From an uncultured bacterium (GTDB lineage Bacteria > Cyanobacteriota > Vampirovibrionia > Gastranaerophilales > Gastranaerophilaceae), in the NCBI GenBank assembly GCA_902776035.1, contig CACYOO010000011.1:1-64000 (forward strand): a stretch of 64,000 bases of DNA, in the 5' to 3' direction. Shown one piece after another: positions 20,485 to 28,384 of the stretch (positions are counted from its first letter, which is position 1; each line of letters opens with the position of its first letter). Made by a program: the position numbers and the translations under genes. Under the pieces are notes generated by a model. That model did no database searches, was not told where the DNA came from, and saw only the letters and a program-made list of their open reading frames with translations.

Positions 20485-21067
20485 TATGTTCTAATATTGC
20501 ACCTCCAATTGATTCATTAGGATCAAACGGTGCATCCTTTTGTGGAACAAGAATATTTGTAACAAGCATTTTTACCAATGGTCCGAACGCATCAGGTACT
20601 AGAATTCTTCTGTAAACTCCTGATAAAAATGATTGAACATTTGGCGAACGGTCTTCATTAAATTTTGAAAATGTTCCATAATACATTTTATCCATTCCCT
20701 TTGTTCCAGATGCAATCATTCTATCTGCTATATAAAGACCTTCACACTTTTCTTCTTCAGTTTTTGCATTTTGAAGCATTTCTGTAACTGCCGGTATTGC
20801 CTTTTCCTTTGCATTAACAAATAATTCAACCTTTTTATTATCAAATGTACAATACGGTCTTTCCTTTGTCGCCATTACAGGTTTTTCAAATTCAACATCT
20901 TTTGGTAATTCAAACGGCTTATCTTCTTTTATAAATTCGTCTTTTGTTGGTTGATTTAAACCATTTCCGATTTTTATTTCTTTAACAGGTTCAGTTTTTT
21001 TAATCTTAACATCATCAGCTCTAAACATTAATTTTGTAATAGGGTTTGTAATTGCTTGAATTTTCAT
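20456..21067 (-). CDS. Uncharacterised paralogue B of a tandem pair
   Basis: A 203-residue protein whose C-terminal ~140 residues are clearly homologous to the upstream neighbour (21123-21626). Shared blocks include RPYC.FDN, CEGL.IAD, GTFS.FNE, SPNVQ.FLSGVYR, PDAFGPLVK and FDPNE..GGAI. It has an extra N-terminal segment beginning MKIQAITN with LMFRAD shortly after, and a basic/acidic linker. There is no Sec signal and no transmembrane helix. The shared domain looks like an all-helical repeat (HEAT-like) fold, but this is a guess. It is the last gene of a three-gene unit and overlaps the convergent TPR gene by 29 bases. Confidence 0.75.
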   Translation of the reverse strand: MKIQAITNPITKLMFRADDVKIKKTEPVKEIKIGNGLNQPTKDEFIKEDKPFELPKDVEFEKPVMATKERPYCTFDNKKVELFVNAKEKAIPAVTEMLQNAKTEEEKCEGLYIADRMIASGTKGMDKMYYGTFSKFNEDRSPNVQSFLSGVYRRILVPDAFGPLVKMLVTNILVPQKDAPFDPNESIGGAILEHIKAPEIHPL

Positions 21068-21122
21068 TTTATTATTCCTTTTCCTTTATATAATTATACT
21101 TCTACATTAAATATGATTTTTA

Positions 21123-21626
21123 TTAGTTGTTTTTACTTTTTGAAACTTTAACAGCATCTCTTATATACTGTATAATTGCACCTCCTACTTCTTCATTAGG
21201 ATCAAAATTAGACTTTGGAGGACTTATTATATTATTTACAAATGTTTTTACAAGAGGTCCAAATGCATCCGGATTTTGGGTTTTTCTGTAAACTCCTGAT
21301 AAAAAGGTTTGTACGTTTGGTGAGCGGCTTTCATTAAATCTTGAAAATGTACCATAATACATCTTATCAATTCCTTTTACACCGGCATCTGCCATTTGAT
21401 CTGCTATAAAAAGACCTTCACATATTTCATCTTCTGATTTGGCATTTTTTAACATATCGTTTAATTTTGGTAAAGCTTTTTCTTTATTTTTAACAAATAC
21501 ATCAACTTTATTGTTATCAAATATACAGTATGGGCGTTTTTCTGTAGGCATTTGCGGCTTTTTATAGCCCATATAATCCATTAAATATAATTTAGCTAAA
21601 TTATTCGTTATTTTACTTACTTCCAT
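21123..21626 (-). CDS. Uncharacterised paralogue A of a tandem pair
   Basis: A 167-residue protein when started at the ATG at 21626, which has a good GAGGA site six bases upstream; a longer reading frame to 21695 would overlap the preceding gene heavily and lacks such a site. The protein is almost entirely the domain shared with paralogue B (for example DKMYYGTFS and PNVQTFLSGVYRKTQ). Its start lies 14 bases inside the end of the 21613-22335 gene, so translation of the two is probably coupled. No known family is recognised. Confidence 0.75.
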   Translation of the reverse strand: MEVSKITNNLAKLYLMDYMGYKKPQMPTEKRPYCIFDNNKVDVFVKNKEKALPKLNDMLKNAKSEDEICEGLFIADQMADAGVKGIDKMYYGTFSRFNESRSPNVQTFLSGVYRKTQNPDAFGPLVKTFVNNIISPPKSNFDPNEEVGGAIIQYIRDAVKVSKSKNN

Positions 21627-22335
21627 TTTTTTCCTCATCCTGTGTATTTTTCTTATTCGGTCTGAATATTCCGGATATTTTTCCGTACAAATCATTTATA
21701 AATGTTTTTACTTCATAAGTTCTTTTATCTTCCTCAACTTTTTTCTCCTCATTTTCAGTTTCGGTTGTTTCATCAACTTGAAATAATAGCTTAAACTTTT
21801 TCTTTATGTTGTTTAAAACATCAGATATTTTCTTTTCTACAGAATTTTTTAATTCTCCAAACATAGCATTAAGCTTATCCTGAATATCAACAATTTTTTG
21901 TTTTATATTATCTAAAGTTTTCATAAAGTTTGCTGGTATATTTTTTAATGTATTTAATATTGGATTAGCTAAATTATTAATAATAAAATTAACAGGTTTT
22001 GAAATAAAACTTGGTGTATTTTTTGCTATAACGACAGCCAATTCTGCAAGTTTTTGAGAAATATTCATCATCTGATGTTCAAATTTTGCAAGATTAATCA
22101 TTCGATTTTCATGGGCTTGAATATTTTTTTCACGAGCAAGCTTTTGGGCTCTTAACATAGCTCCTATAGCAGCACACTCATTCCAAGACATTTCTCCCGG
22201 TTTAGCACTAAAATCCGCCTTTTTCATTCCGCCGCCCCCCATACCTGAGCATATAGGACAAGCTCCGGGTGCCATTCCATGCGGACAAAGTCCACCACCT
22301 ACATGTATATGATTTTGTACTGCTTCTACAGGCAT
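21613..22335 (-). CDS. Uncharacterised protein with N-terminal Cys/His motif and helical body
   Basis: A 240-residue protein. The N-terminus MPVEAVQN is followed by a probable metal-binding knuckle, CPHGMAPGACPICSGMGGGG (Cys17, His19, Cys26, Cys29), then by amphipathic helices (about residues 60-185) with repeated N..xI..xL patterns that look like coiled coil or a membrane-active amphipathic segment, and a Glu/Lys-rich acidic tail. There is no Sec signal. It is first in an apparent operon with the two paralogues downstream. I recognise the CPHG..PGACPIC motif as distinctive but cannot assign a function. Confidence 0.75.
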   Translation of the reverse strand: MPVEAVQNHIHVGGGLCPHGMAPGACPICSGMGGGGMKKADFSAKPGEMSWNECAAIGAMLRAQKLAREKNIQAHENRMINLAKFEHQMMNISQKLAELAVVIAKNTPSFISKPVNFIINNLANPILNTLKNIPANFMKTLDNIKQKIVDIQDKLNAMFGELKNSVEKKISDVLNNIKKKFKLLFQVDETTETENEEKKVEEDKRTYEVKTFINDLYGKISGIFRPNKKNTQDEEKNGSK

Positions 22336-22414
22336 AGTATATTTCTCTTTTAATACAGCTAGGATACAATCAACTGCACATCAACCTTGTTACGAAGTTT
22401 TGTGCTAAGTTAAA

Positions 22415-22513
22415 ATGAAAGAACTTTCAATCTTTCCGGAGCGTTCCGACTTTTACGGCTGCGACACAGTCGAAGATATTCACTTCGTTTCCTCTAAAAT
22501 CATGCTATTGTAA
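22415..22513 (+). CDS. Possible small ORF (32 codons) in a GC-richer intergenic patch
   Basis: In the 271-base gap between divergent genes an ATG at 22415 opens 32 codons (MKELSIFPERSDFYGC...) ending at TAA 22513. The patch is visibly richer in G+C than its surroundings. There is no Shine-Dalgarno, and the region also holds short inverted repeats (CGGA-GCGT-TCCG at 22437-22448). It could be a small gene, a gene fragment or a structured RNA; evidence is weak. Confidence 0.2.
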   Translation: MKELSIFPERSDFYGCDTVEDIHFVSSKIMLL

Positions 22514-22606
22514 AAAAAATACCTCGTCAATTATATGTTAAGATGTTTTAAAAAACTTTGTAAATTTGTTTTCAATATTAAATTGATATTATAAAATGGA
22601 TATACT

Positions 22607-23425
22607 ATGGAACATTTATATTCTAAAATACCTCCTACTAAATTGAGAAATCAGAATGAACGTTTCAGACCTGCTAATACATCTTCAAAGTTTTGGCTTT
22701 GGGTTGCAGATAGATTTTTTTACGGAATGTTGGAAAACAGATTTTTCGCACTAAGATACAAAGGTGCAGAAAAAGTATTTCAGCGTGATACATCGGCTCC
22801 TACAATACTTTTTGCACCTCACTCTAATTGGTGGGACGGAATAGTCGGATACAATATTTGCAATAGAATTTTTCACCATGAAATAAGATTAATGGTAGAA
22901 GAATTAAACAGATTTCCATTGCTTAGAAGAGCAGGAGCATTTTCAGTGAACAAAAAATCTCCATATGCTTCAATGGAAGCTTTAAAATATTCTATTGAAA
23001 CATTAGGTAATTTAAATAACTTCTTATACATTTTTCCTCAAGGTATAATAATGCCCCCTAACTATAGACCTATAAGGTTTCAAACGGGCTTAGCATATAT
23101 TGCGGAAAAAGCTGCTGAAAAATATGGAAAAGTTAATTTAGTTCCTATTGCGGTAAACTATGCATTTTTAAGAGCTGACAGACCTGAAGTGTTAGTCGAA
23201 TTTGCTGATATAATCGAATTAACAAAAAGCGAATCAAAATTGGATAGAAAAGAATACACTCATCACCTTGAAAATGCTATGACACATATTTGCGATAATC
23301 AATTCAGAGATATAGCTGAAGGAAATCTTGACGATTACGAAACATTATTTCAACAAAAATTAAAATGGTATAGAAAAATAGAACAACGCCTAAAAAAGAT
23401 TGAAATAAAAGGTTCAGGTGTTTAA
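22607..23425 (+). CDS. 1-acyl-glycerol-3-phosphate-type acyltransferase (PlsC family)
   Basis: A 272-residue membrane-associated acyltransferase, presumably transferring fatty acyl chains to a lysophospholipid or another lipid acceptor. The catalytic HX4D motif is PHSNWWDG, and the second block reads FPQGIIMPPNYRP, where most relatives have FPEG. A hydrophobic segment GFRxL-like precedes HX4D but there is no strong transmembrane helix. Its stop codon overlaps that of the convergent fliI (TTTAAA at the junction). The exact acceptor cannot be predicted; carotenoid/glycolipid acyltransferases also belong to this superfamily. Confidence 0.85.
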   Translation: MEHLYSKIPPTKLRNQNERFRPANTSSKFWLWVADRFFYGMLENRFFALRYKGAEKVFQRDTSAPTILFAPHSNWWDGIVGYNICNRIFHHEIRLMVEELNRFPLLRRAGAFSVNKKSPYASMEALKYSIETLGNLNNFLYIFPQGIIMPPNYRPIRFQTGLAYIAEKAAEKYGKVNLVPIAVNYAFLRADRPEVLVEFADIIELTKSESKLDRKEYTHHLENAMTHICDNQFRDIAEGNLDDYETLFQQKLKWYRKIEQRLKKIEIKGSGV

Positions 23426-24771
23426 ATATCAACATTTTGCATCATTTGAATTAATGTATTAATTGTCGAATCCATACTAACGGCATCTGACGTTCTTTGT
23501 TGTAAAAAACCGTTTATTTGAGGCATCATTTCAATTGCGATATCAAGTGTAGGATTTGAACCGGCTTGATACATACCTACATCAATTAAGTCTTTATTTT
23601 CTCTATATATTGAAAGTAATTTTCTCATTTTAGATGCCGCAGCTTTATGTTCGGGAGATGCAATAGCACTCATAAGTCTTGATATACTTCCTAAAACATC
23701 AATCGCCGGATAATGATTTGATTCAGCAACCTTTCTTGATAAGAAAATGTGTCCGTCCGTAATACCTCTAACCGTATCAACAATAGGATCATTAATATCA
23801 TCACCTTCCATTAATACAGTATAAAACGCAGTAATAGAACCTTTTGGACTGTTACCTGCTCTTTCCAATACTTTCTGCAGCCATGAAAAAATAGATGGCG
23901 GATAACCTTTCATTGTAGGCGGTTCTCCTAAAGACAAACCAACTTCACGACCTGCCATTGCACAACGGGTAATTGTATCAGTCATTAAAAATACCTTTTT
24001 ACCTTTATCTCTAAAATATTCACAAACAGCAGTTGCTGCTAATAAACATTTTTGACGAATTAAAGGAGGTCTGTCGCCTGTTGCACACACAAGAACAGAT
24101 TTTTTCATACCTTCAGGACCTAAAGCATCTTCAACAAATTCCTTAACCTCACGACCACGTTCTCCGATTAATGCAACTACGTTTACATCAGCATCAGAAT
24201 TTCTGGCAATCATACCTAAAAGAGTTGACTTTCCTACTCCGGAGCCGGCAAATAAGCCCATACGCTGTCCGCAGCCAAAAGTTAAACAGGAATCAATTGC
24301 TCTTACTCCTGTAGAAAACATTTCTGTAATAATCGGTCTTTCATACGGCTCAGGAGGAGGACCGTCTATGTTACGCCATTCACAATTTTCAGGATTTAAA
24401 GGCAAACTGTCCATAGGTTGTCCCATAGGATCAATTAATCTGCCAAGTAAAAAATCCCCAACCGGTATTCTTATCGGCATACCGGTTGATGTAACCAAAC
24501 ATCCCTGTCCTATTCCGTTTCCGTCAAGTAATAAAAGCAACTGTGCAACTTCTCCCTTAAAAGCTGCAACTTCTGCAGGTTTTCTATCTCCATCAGCAGT
24601 TTCTATATAACATAAATCCCCTATTTTTAAACCCGGTAACTTTACTTCTACTGTCAAACCAAGTAACTTTGAAACTGTACCTTTATATTGGTATAAATCA
24701 GTTTTTGACAAAATTTCTTTTGTCCTATGTTTTATATTATCTATTCTTTCGTCATCTATTTCTTCAAACAT
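23422..24771 (-). CDS. fliI: Flagellum-specific ATPase FliI
   Basis: Cytoplasmic hexameric ATPase that drives unfolding and docking of substrates at the flagellar type III export gate. The 449-residue protein is F1-beta-like: Walker A GSGVGKST, LIGERGREVKEF, the FliI-typical GEPPTMKGYPPSIFSWLQK, and the Walker B/Arg-finger region ending in HYPAIDVLGSISR. The T3SS-type homologues share these, but flagellin in the same window favours FliI. No other flagellar export genes flank it, which is unusual because fliI normally lies in a large flagellar cluster. It is divergent from the pilin-like gene. Confidence 0.9.
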   Translation of the reverse strand: MFEEIDDERIDNIKHRTKEILSKTDLYQYKGTVSKLLGLTVEVKLPGLKIGDLCYIETADGDRKPAEVAAFKGEVAQLLLLLDGNGIGQGCLVTSTGMPIRIPVGDFLLGRLIDPMGQPMDSLPLNPENCEWRNIDGPPPEPYERPIITEMFSTGVRAIDSCLTFGCGQRMGLFAGSGVGKSTLLGMIARNSDADVNVVALIGERGREVKEFVEDALGPEGMKKSVLVCATGDRPPLIRQKCLLAATAVCEYFRDKGKKVFLMTDTITRCAMAGREVGLSLGEPPTMKGYPPSIFSWLQKVLERAGNSPKGSITAFYTVLMEGDDINDPIVDTVRGITDGHIFLSRKVAESNHYPAIDVLGSISRLMSAIASPEHKAAASKMRKLLSIYRENKDLIDVGMYQAGSNPTLDIAIEMMPQINGFLQQRTSDAVSMDSTINTLIQMMQNVDI

Positions 24772-24896
24772 ACAAATAATATTTTAGCACAATTTTTATT
24801 TTTAATAGAATTTTTAACATATATATTTTAAAACTTTACAATTTCATTAATCTTTTGTAAAATATAAACTGAAATATTAAATTTAAAGGGTATACA

Positions 24897-25658
24897 ATGA
24901 AACAAAAAAAATATTCGGCAAATGCACTTGTAGGTTTTATAGTATTTATTGCTGTAGGTGTATTATTATACAATTTCTTTATTAACAGTCAAACAGGTCC
25001 TGTTACTGATGAGCAAACAACAGTAAAAAGAGTTAATGAAACATATAAAATGTTAAACGATGCATTGGCTCAAGCTATATTAGGACATGGTGTAAGAATT
25101 GAACAATGGTATACCGATAATACTGATGAAAATGCTGCAAATACAAATCTTGATAGAAAAACATTAAGAATTGCTCAAAATTTATTTGAGGGTTTACAAA
25201 TATCAAAAACATGCGGTATAGGCGGAAATTGTTTCAGTATGGCACAGCCATCATCAATATTAGGACTAAAATTAAAACCGTTCCGTAACAAATCATATAA
25301 TGCAATAATGTCAAACGGAGTATCTGTCGGTGTAATATGTAATGAAGTATATTGCACAATATATTTTGATATAGACGGTCCTAAAAATGGTAAAAATATA
25401 TATGGTGTTGATATTTTCAGTGTAATGCTAAATCCGGGAGTATCAATAAAAAAACTTGTAACAGGAACAACTGAGATAAATGATGCAGATGAAAATGAAT
25501 CAACAGAAGTAACTGAAACAAATAAGCCAAATGAAATAAGCGATACCGAATTGGAAAATGCTTGTAAAGGTGTAGGAAAAGCTCCTGATAGTAACAGCTG
25601 TACGGCTTATGTATTAAAAAATCAAAATTTATCCTATGCTAGAAATATTCTAAAATAA
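24897..25658 (+). CDS. Type IV pilin-like membrane protein with non-canonical N-terminus
   Basis: A 253-residue protein with an N-terminal hydrophobic helix (about residues 11-29) and a globular domain. The pattern YKMLNDALAQA just after the helix and the later motif DIDGPKNGKNIYGVDIF resemble the helical spine and calcium-loop-like C-terminal signature of pilin/pseudopilin-like proteins common in this bacterial group. The usual prepilin cleavage motif (G-F-[ST]-L-x-E) is absent; the helix begins KYSANALVGFIVF. Two cysteines near the C-terminus (CKGVGK...SC) could form a disulfide. It is probably an envelope-anchored, pilin-derived protein. Confidence 0.65.
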   Translation: MKQKKYSANALVGFIVFIAVGVLLYNFFINSQTGPVTDEQTTVKRVNETYKMLNDALAQAILGHGVRIEQWYTDNTDENAANTNLDRKTLRIAQNLFEGLQISKTCGIGGNCFSMAQPSSILGLKLKPFRNKSYNAIMSNGVSVGVICNEVYCTIYFDIDGPKNGKNIYGVDIFSVMLNPGVSIKKLVTGTTEINDADENESTEVTETNKPNEISDTELENACKGVGKAPDSNSCTAYVLKNQNLSYARNILK

Positions 25659-25982
25659 ATTAGCATTAAAATAAATTCCGGTATTTAGAATTTCATCACA
25701 AAATTCTTTATCATGTTGTAATTCTGATATTGTTAATGGATGCAGGTCTATATATATATCAAACATTTCTTCTGTTTCACCAACTAAACGCCATATTAAT
25801 TCACGTTCTGACTTAGAAGGTGAAGTGTCAAATATCGCAGCAAGCTCCAGGTCTTCATCTTCATGTATTTTACCGTCAGAAAAAAGACCAAATAAGTAAA
25901 TACCTTTAAAGTCGCTAAATTCTTCTTTTATTTTGTGTAAAATATCAATAACAATATCATCTACTGAATCAGAAGCGTTCAA
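25650..25982 (-). CDS. Degenerate nucleotidyltransferase-fold protein (MNT-like)
   Basis: A 110-residue protein similar to minimal nucleotidyltransferases of the pol-beta superfamily. The family motif GS-x10-D-x-D appears here as GLFSDGKIHEDEDLEL (Gly32, Leu33, Asp44, Glu46), so the Ser is Leu and one metal-binding Asp is Glu. The C-terminal half (FDIYIDLHPLTISELQ) fits the family. It overlaps the end of hisS by 14 bases and the convergent pilin-like gene by nine. No HEPN partner gene is adjacent. Activity is doubtful; a structural or antitoxin-like role is possible. Confidence 0.65.
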   Translation of the reverse strand: MNASDSVDDIVIDILHKIKEEFSDFKGIYLFGLFSDGKIHEDEDLELAAIFDTSPSKSERELIWRLVGETEEMFDIYIDLHPLTISELQHDKEFCDEILNTGIYFNANLF

Positions 25983-27213
25983 TTATGTTCCCCAATTCAT
26001 CTCTATTAACTAAAACCTGAACAGAATTAATCAAGTTCTTAACTGATACTTTTCCTTGTTTTATTTCATCTTCACCTAGTATAACTGCATAATTTGCAAC
26101 TTTAGATGCCTTTTCAAGTTGTTTTGTAAATTTTTTACAAGTCATATCATAATCTGTAGATATTCCAACATTTCTTAAATAATTCACTAATTTTATTGCT
26201 TCATTTACATTATCAGATACAACATAGGCATCCGTTTTTTTGTGCTTTTGCTCAGGCAACAATGAAATAAGCCGTTCCATTCCCATAGCAAAACCCACAG
26301 CAGGTGTATCCTCTCCACCCAAATTTTTAACTAAACTATCGTATCTTCCACCACCGCATACGGCATTTTGTGAACCAAGATTATTTGATTTTATTTCAAA
26401 TACAGTACGGTTATAATAATCTAAACCACGTACCAATAGCTTATTTACGGTATATTTTATATCTAATAAATTTAAATATTCCTTTACTTTTTCAAAATGT
26501 TCATGACATTCAGGACATACAAAATCTGATGTTATAACCTCTTTTACTTCCGGCTTTTCATAAATTGATTTACAATCTTCTACTTTGCAATCCAAAAGCC
26601 GCAAAGGATTTTTTTCATATCTTCTTTGACAATCTTCACACAAATCATTTAAATAAGGTTTTAAAACTTCTTTAAGTTTTGTTTTATATTCTTCTCTACA
26701 TTTAGGACACCCTAAGGTGTTTATTTCAACATCTAAATCTTTTAGACCAATAGCTTTTAAATAATTTACGGCAAGTGAAATAATTTCTACATCTCCTTGA
26801 GGTTGAGAAATACCAAACATTTCAACACCAACTTGATGGAATTGTCTTTGTCTGCCTGCTTGTGGTCTTTCATACCTAAACATAGGACCTTTATACCATA
26901 ATTTAACAGGTGCAGGCAATCTGTGCATTCCGTTTTCTATATAAGAACGAACAACACCTGCAGTATTTTCAGGACGCAATGTTAAAGAACGCTCTGACTT
27001 TTCAAAAGTATACATTTCCTTATTTACAATATCGGTAGTATCACCTACACCTCGTGCAAAAAGCTCTGTAGCTTCAAAAATAGGTGTTCTTATCTCGGAA
27101 AAAGCTGAAGCTGTAAATACTCTGTTTGCAGTTTCTTCCAAAAAATGCCAACTATCAATATCGGCAGGTAATATATCTTTTGTACCTTTTTGAACTGTAA
27201 TTTTATTTGCCAT
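25969..27213 (-). CDS. hisS: Histidyl-tRNA synthetase
   Basis: Class II synthetase charging tRNA-His in the cytoplasm. Motif 2 is YKGPMFRYERPQAGR, the HisRS-specific blocks are LVRGLDYYNRTVFE and the GGGRYDSLV region, and motif 3 is VGFAMGMERL. A C-terminal anticodon-binding domain follows (about residues 325-414). The insertion domain contains paired CxxC-type cysteines (CPKC, CEDC, CPEC), a possible zinc site. The 414-residue length is normal. Its 3' end overlaps the nucleotidyltransferase-like gene. Confidence 0.97.
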   Translation of the reverse strand: MANKITVQKGTKDILPADIDSWHFLEETANRVFTASAFSEIRTPIFEATELFARGVGDTTDIVNKEMYTFEKSERSLTLRPENTAGVVRSYIENGMHRLPAPVKLWYKGPMFRYERPQAGRQRQFHQVGVEMFGISQPQGDVEIISLAVNYLKAIGLKDLDVEINTLGCPKCREEYKTKLKEVLKPYLNDLCEDCQRRYEKNPLRLLDCKVEDCKSIYEKPEVKEVITSDFVCPECHEHFEKVKEYLNLLDIKYTVNKLLVRGLDYYNRTVFEIKSNNLGSQNAVCGGGRYDSLVKNLGGEDTPAVGFAMGMERLISLLPEQKHKKTDAYVVSDNVNEAIKLVNYLRNVGISTDYDMTCKKFTKQLEKASKVANYAVILGEDEIKQGKVSVKNLINSVQVLVNRDELGNIIERF

Positions 27214-27259
27214 AAAATGATATTAATACAAATAAATCCTGCAAGCAAGAAGTAATATA

Positions 27260-28063
27260 CTATAAATTTAATATATCATATACATTTTTTAAATGTCCGT
27301 AATAACCATTTTCTAACAGTTCAAAAAATCTATAATATGATTTTGGAGCAAGTTCTCTAACTTTTAACTTATCTATATACAATCCTTCTACAAAACGTGC
27401 GAATAATTCTGTAGGTCGTTTATAATACTTTTTTAAAGCATTTATTCTTCTTGTTATTTTTTTTTGTTTTCTTTCTAACGACAACAATTTTAAATACGAA
27501 CAAAATGCCGGCTTTAAATTAGGAAAATCTTTTTCCAGATTTTCTACAGATATAATTTTGTCCTTACCAAATATAAATTTTGGCTTTATACATACAATGT
27601 CGTATTTTTTCAAATATTTAATATCAGAATGTTTAATTGCTTTTTCAAATTCATTAAATCTTTTTGAGCGTTGAAAATTAGGATAATCCTTTTTTATAAT
27701 ACTGTCTAAATTTTTAATTTCATATTTTAATTTTCTTTTACCATTTAACAATATATCACAAGTCGAATGTTTATCAACATAGTTAGTAACTTTCAATAAT
27801 TCGTCTGTATAATCTTCACCTGAACAAAATAAAACATCTAAATTACCACCGGTTTTAGCAATATTTTTTTCTAATGTTGAATGAATATAATGAGCAAACT
27901 CATGTAAAAGTATAGGAATACATTTATCAGTTTCACATAATTCTTCTGATATATCTATCCTGCCATTCATAAAAAATCCCTGATGACCTCTTGCTTTTGT
28001 ATGTGTATTTACAACAAGCCCCAAAGATTTTATATATAAAATTAATTGTTCTGATATTGACAT
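27260..28063 (-). CDS. Putative zinc metallopeptidase (HEFAH)
   Basis: A 267-residue protein without signal peptide or membrane helix. The HExxH zinc motif is LLHEFAHYIH (His54, Glu55, His58) in a small N-terminal domain; the remainder is basic and helical. The arrangement resembles small intracellular zincins such as the ImmA/IrrE or SprT-like groups, but the third ligand cannot be picked with confidence. It lies four bases upstream-overlap distance from cutA and 47 bases before hisS in the same direction, within a run of minus-strand genes. The substrate is unknown. Confidence 0.6.
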   Translation of the reverse strand: MSISEQLILYIKSLGLVVNTHTKARGHQGFFMNGRIDISEELCETDKCIPILLHEFAHYIHSTLEKNIAKTGGNLDVLFCSGEDYTDELLKVTNYVDKHSTCDILLNGKRKLKYEIKNLDSIIKKDYPNFQRSKRFNEFEKAIKHSDIKYLKKYDIVCIKPKFIFGKDKIISVENLEKDFPNLKPAFCSYLKLLSLERKQKKITRRINALKKYYKRPTELFARFVEGLYIDKLKVRELAPKSYYRFFELLENGYYGHLKNVYDILNL

Positions 28064-28067
28064 CTCA

Positions 28068-28382
28068 CTATTCAGTTTCGTGTTCTAACCAACCGGTATA
28101 ATCATTTGAACCCTTTATAACAGGCAACGCAATTATTTCAGGTATATTATAAGAATGTAATGCTTTTATTACTGCTTCTATCTTATCAAAATTATCTTTT
28201 CTTGTTTTTATGATAAGCAATAACTCATTTTCCTTTGAAATTTTTCCATTCCACAAAAACATTGAAGAAACCTTATCAACAGTACTTACGCAAGCTGCTA
28301 ATTTCTCTTTTAACAGTGCTGTAGATATATCTTTTGCTTCATCTTTTGAAGAAACGGTACAAAAAATTATTATAAATTCCAT
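28068..28382 (-). CDS. cutA: Divalent-cation tolerance protein CutA
   Basis: A 104-residue trimeric ferredoxin-like protein of the CutA1 family, linked in E. coli to copper and other divalent cation tolerance, though the biochemical role is unsettled. It shows the conserved LAACVSTVDKVSSMFLWNGKI, the ENELLLIIKT strand and YNIPEIIALPVIKGSNDYTGWL. Full length for the family. It is packed two bases after the giant coiled-coil gene and four bases before the metallopeptidase, so it is probably co-transcribed with both. Confidence 0.93.
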   Translation of the reverse strand: MEFIIIFCTVSSKDEAKDISTALLKEKLAACVSTVDKVSSMFLWNGKISKENELLLIIKTRKDNFDKIEAVIKALHSYNIPEIIALPVIKGSNDYTGWLEHETE

Positions 28383-28384
28383 TA

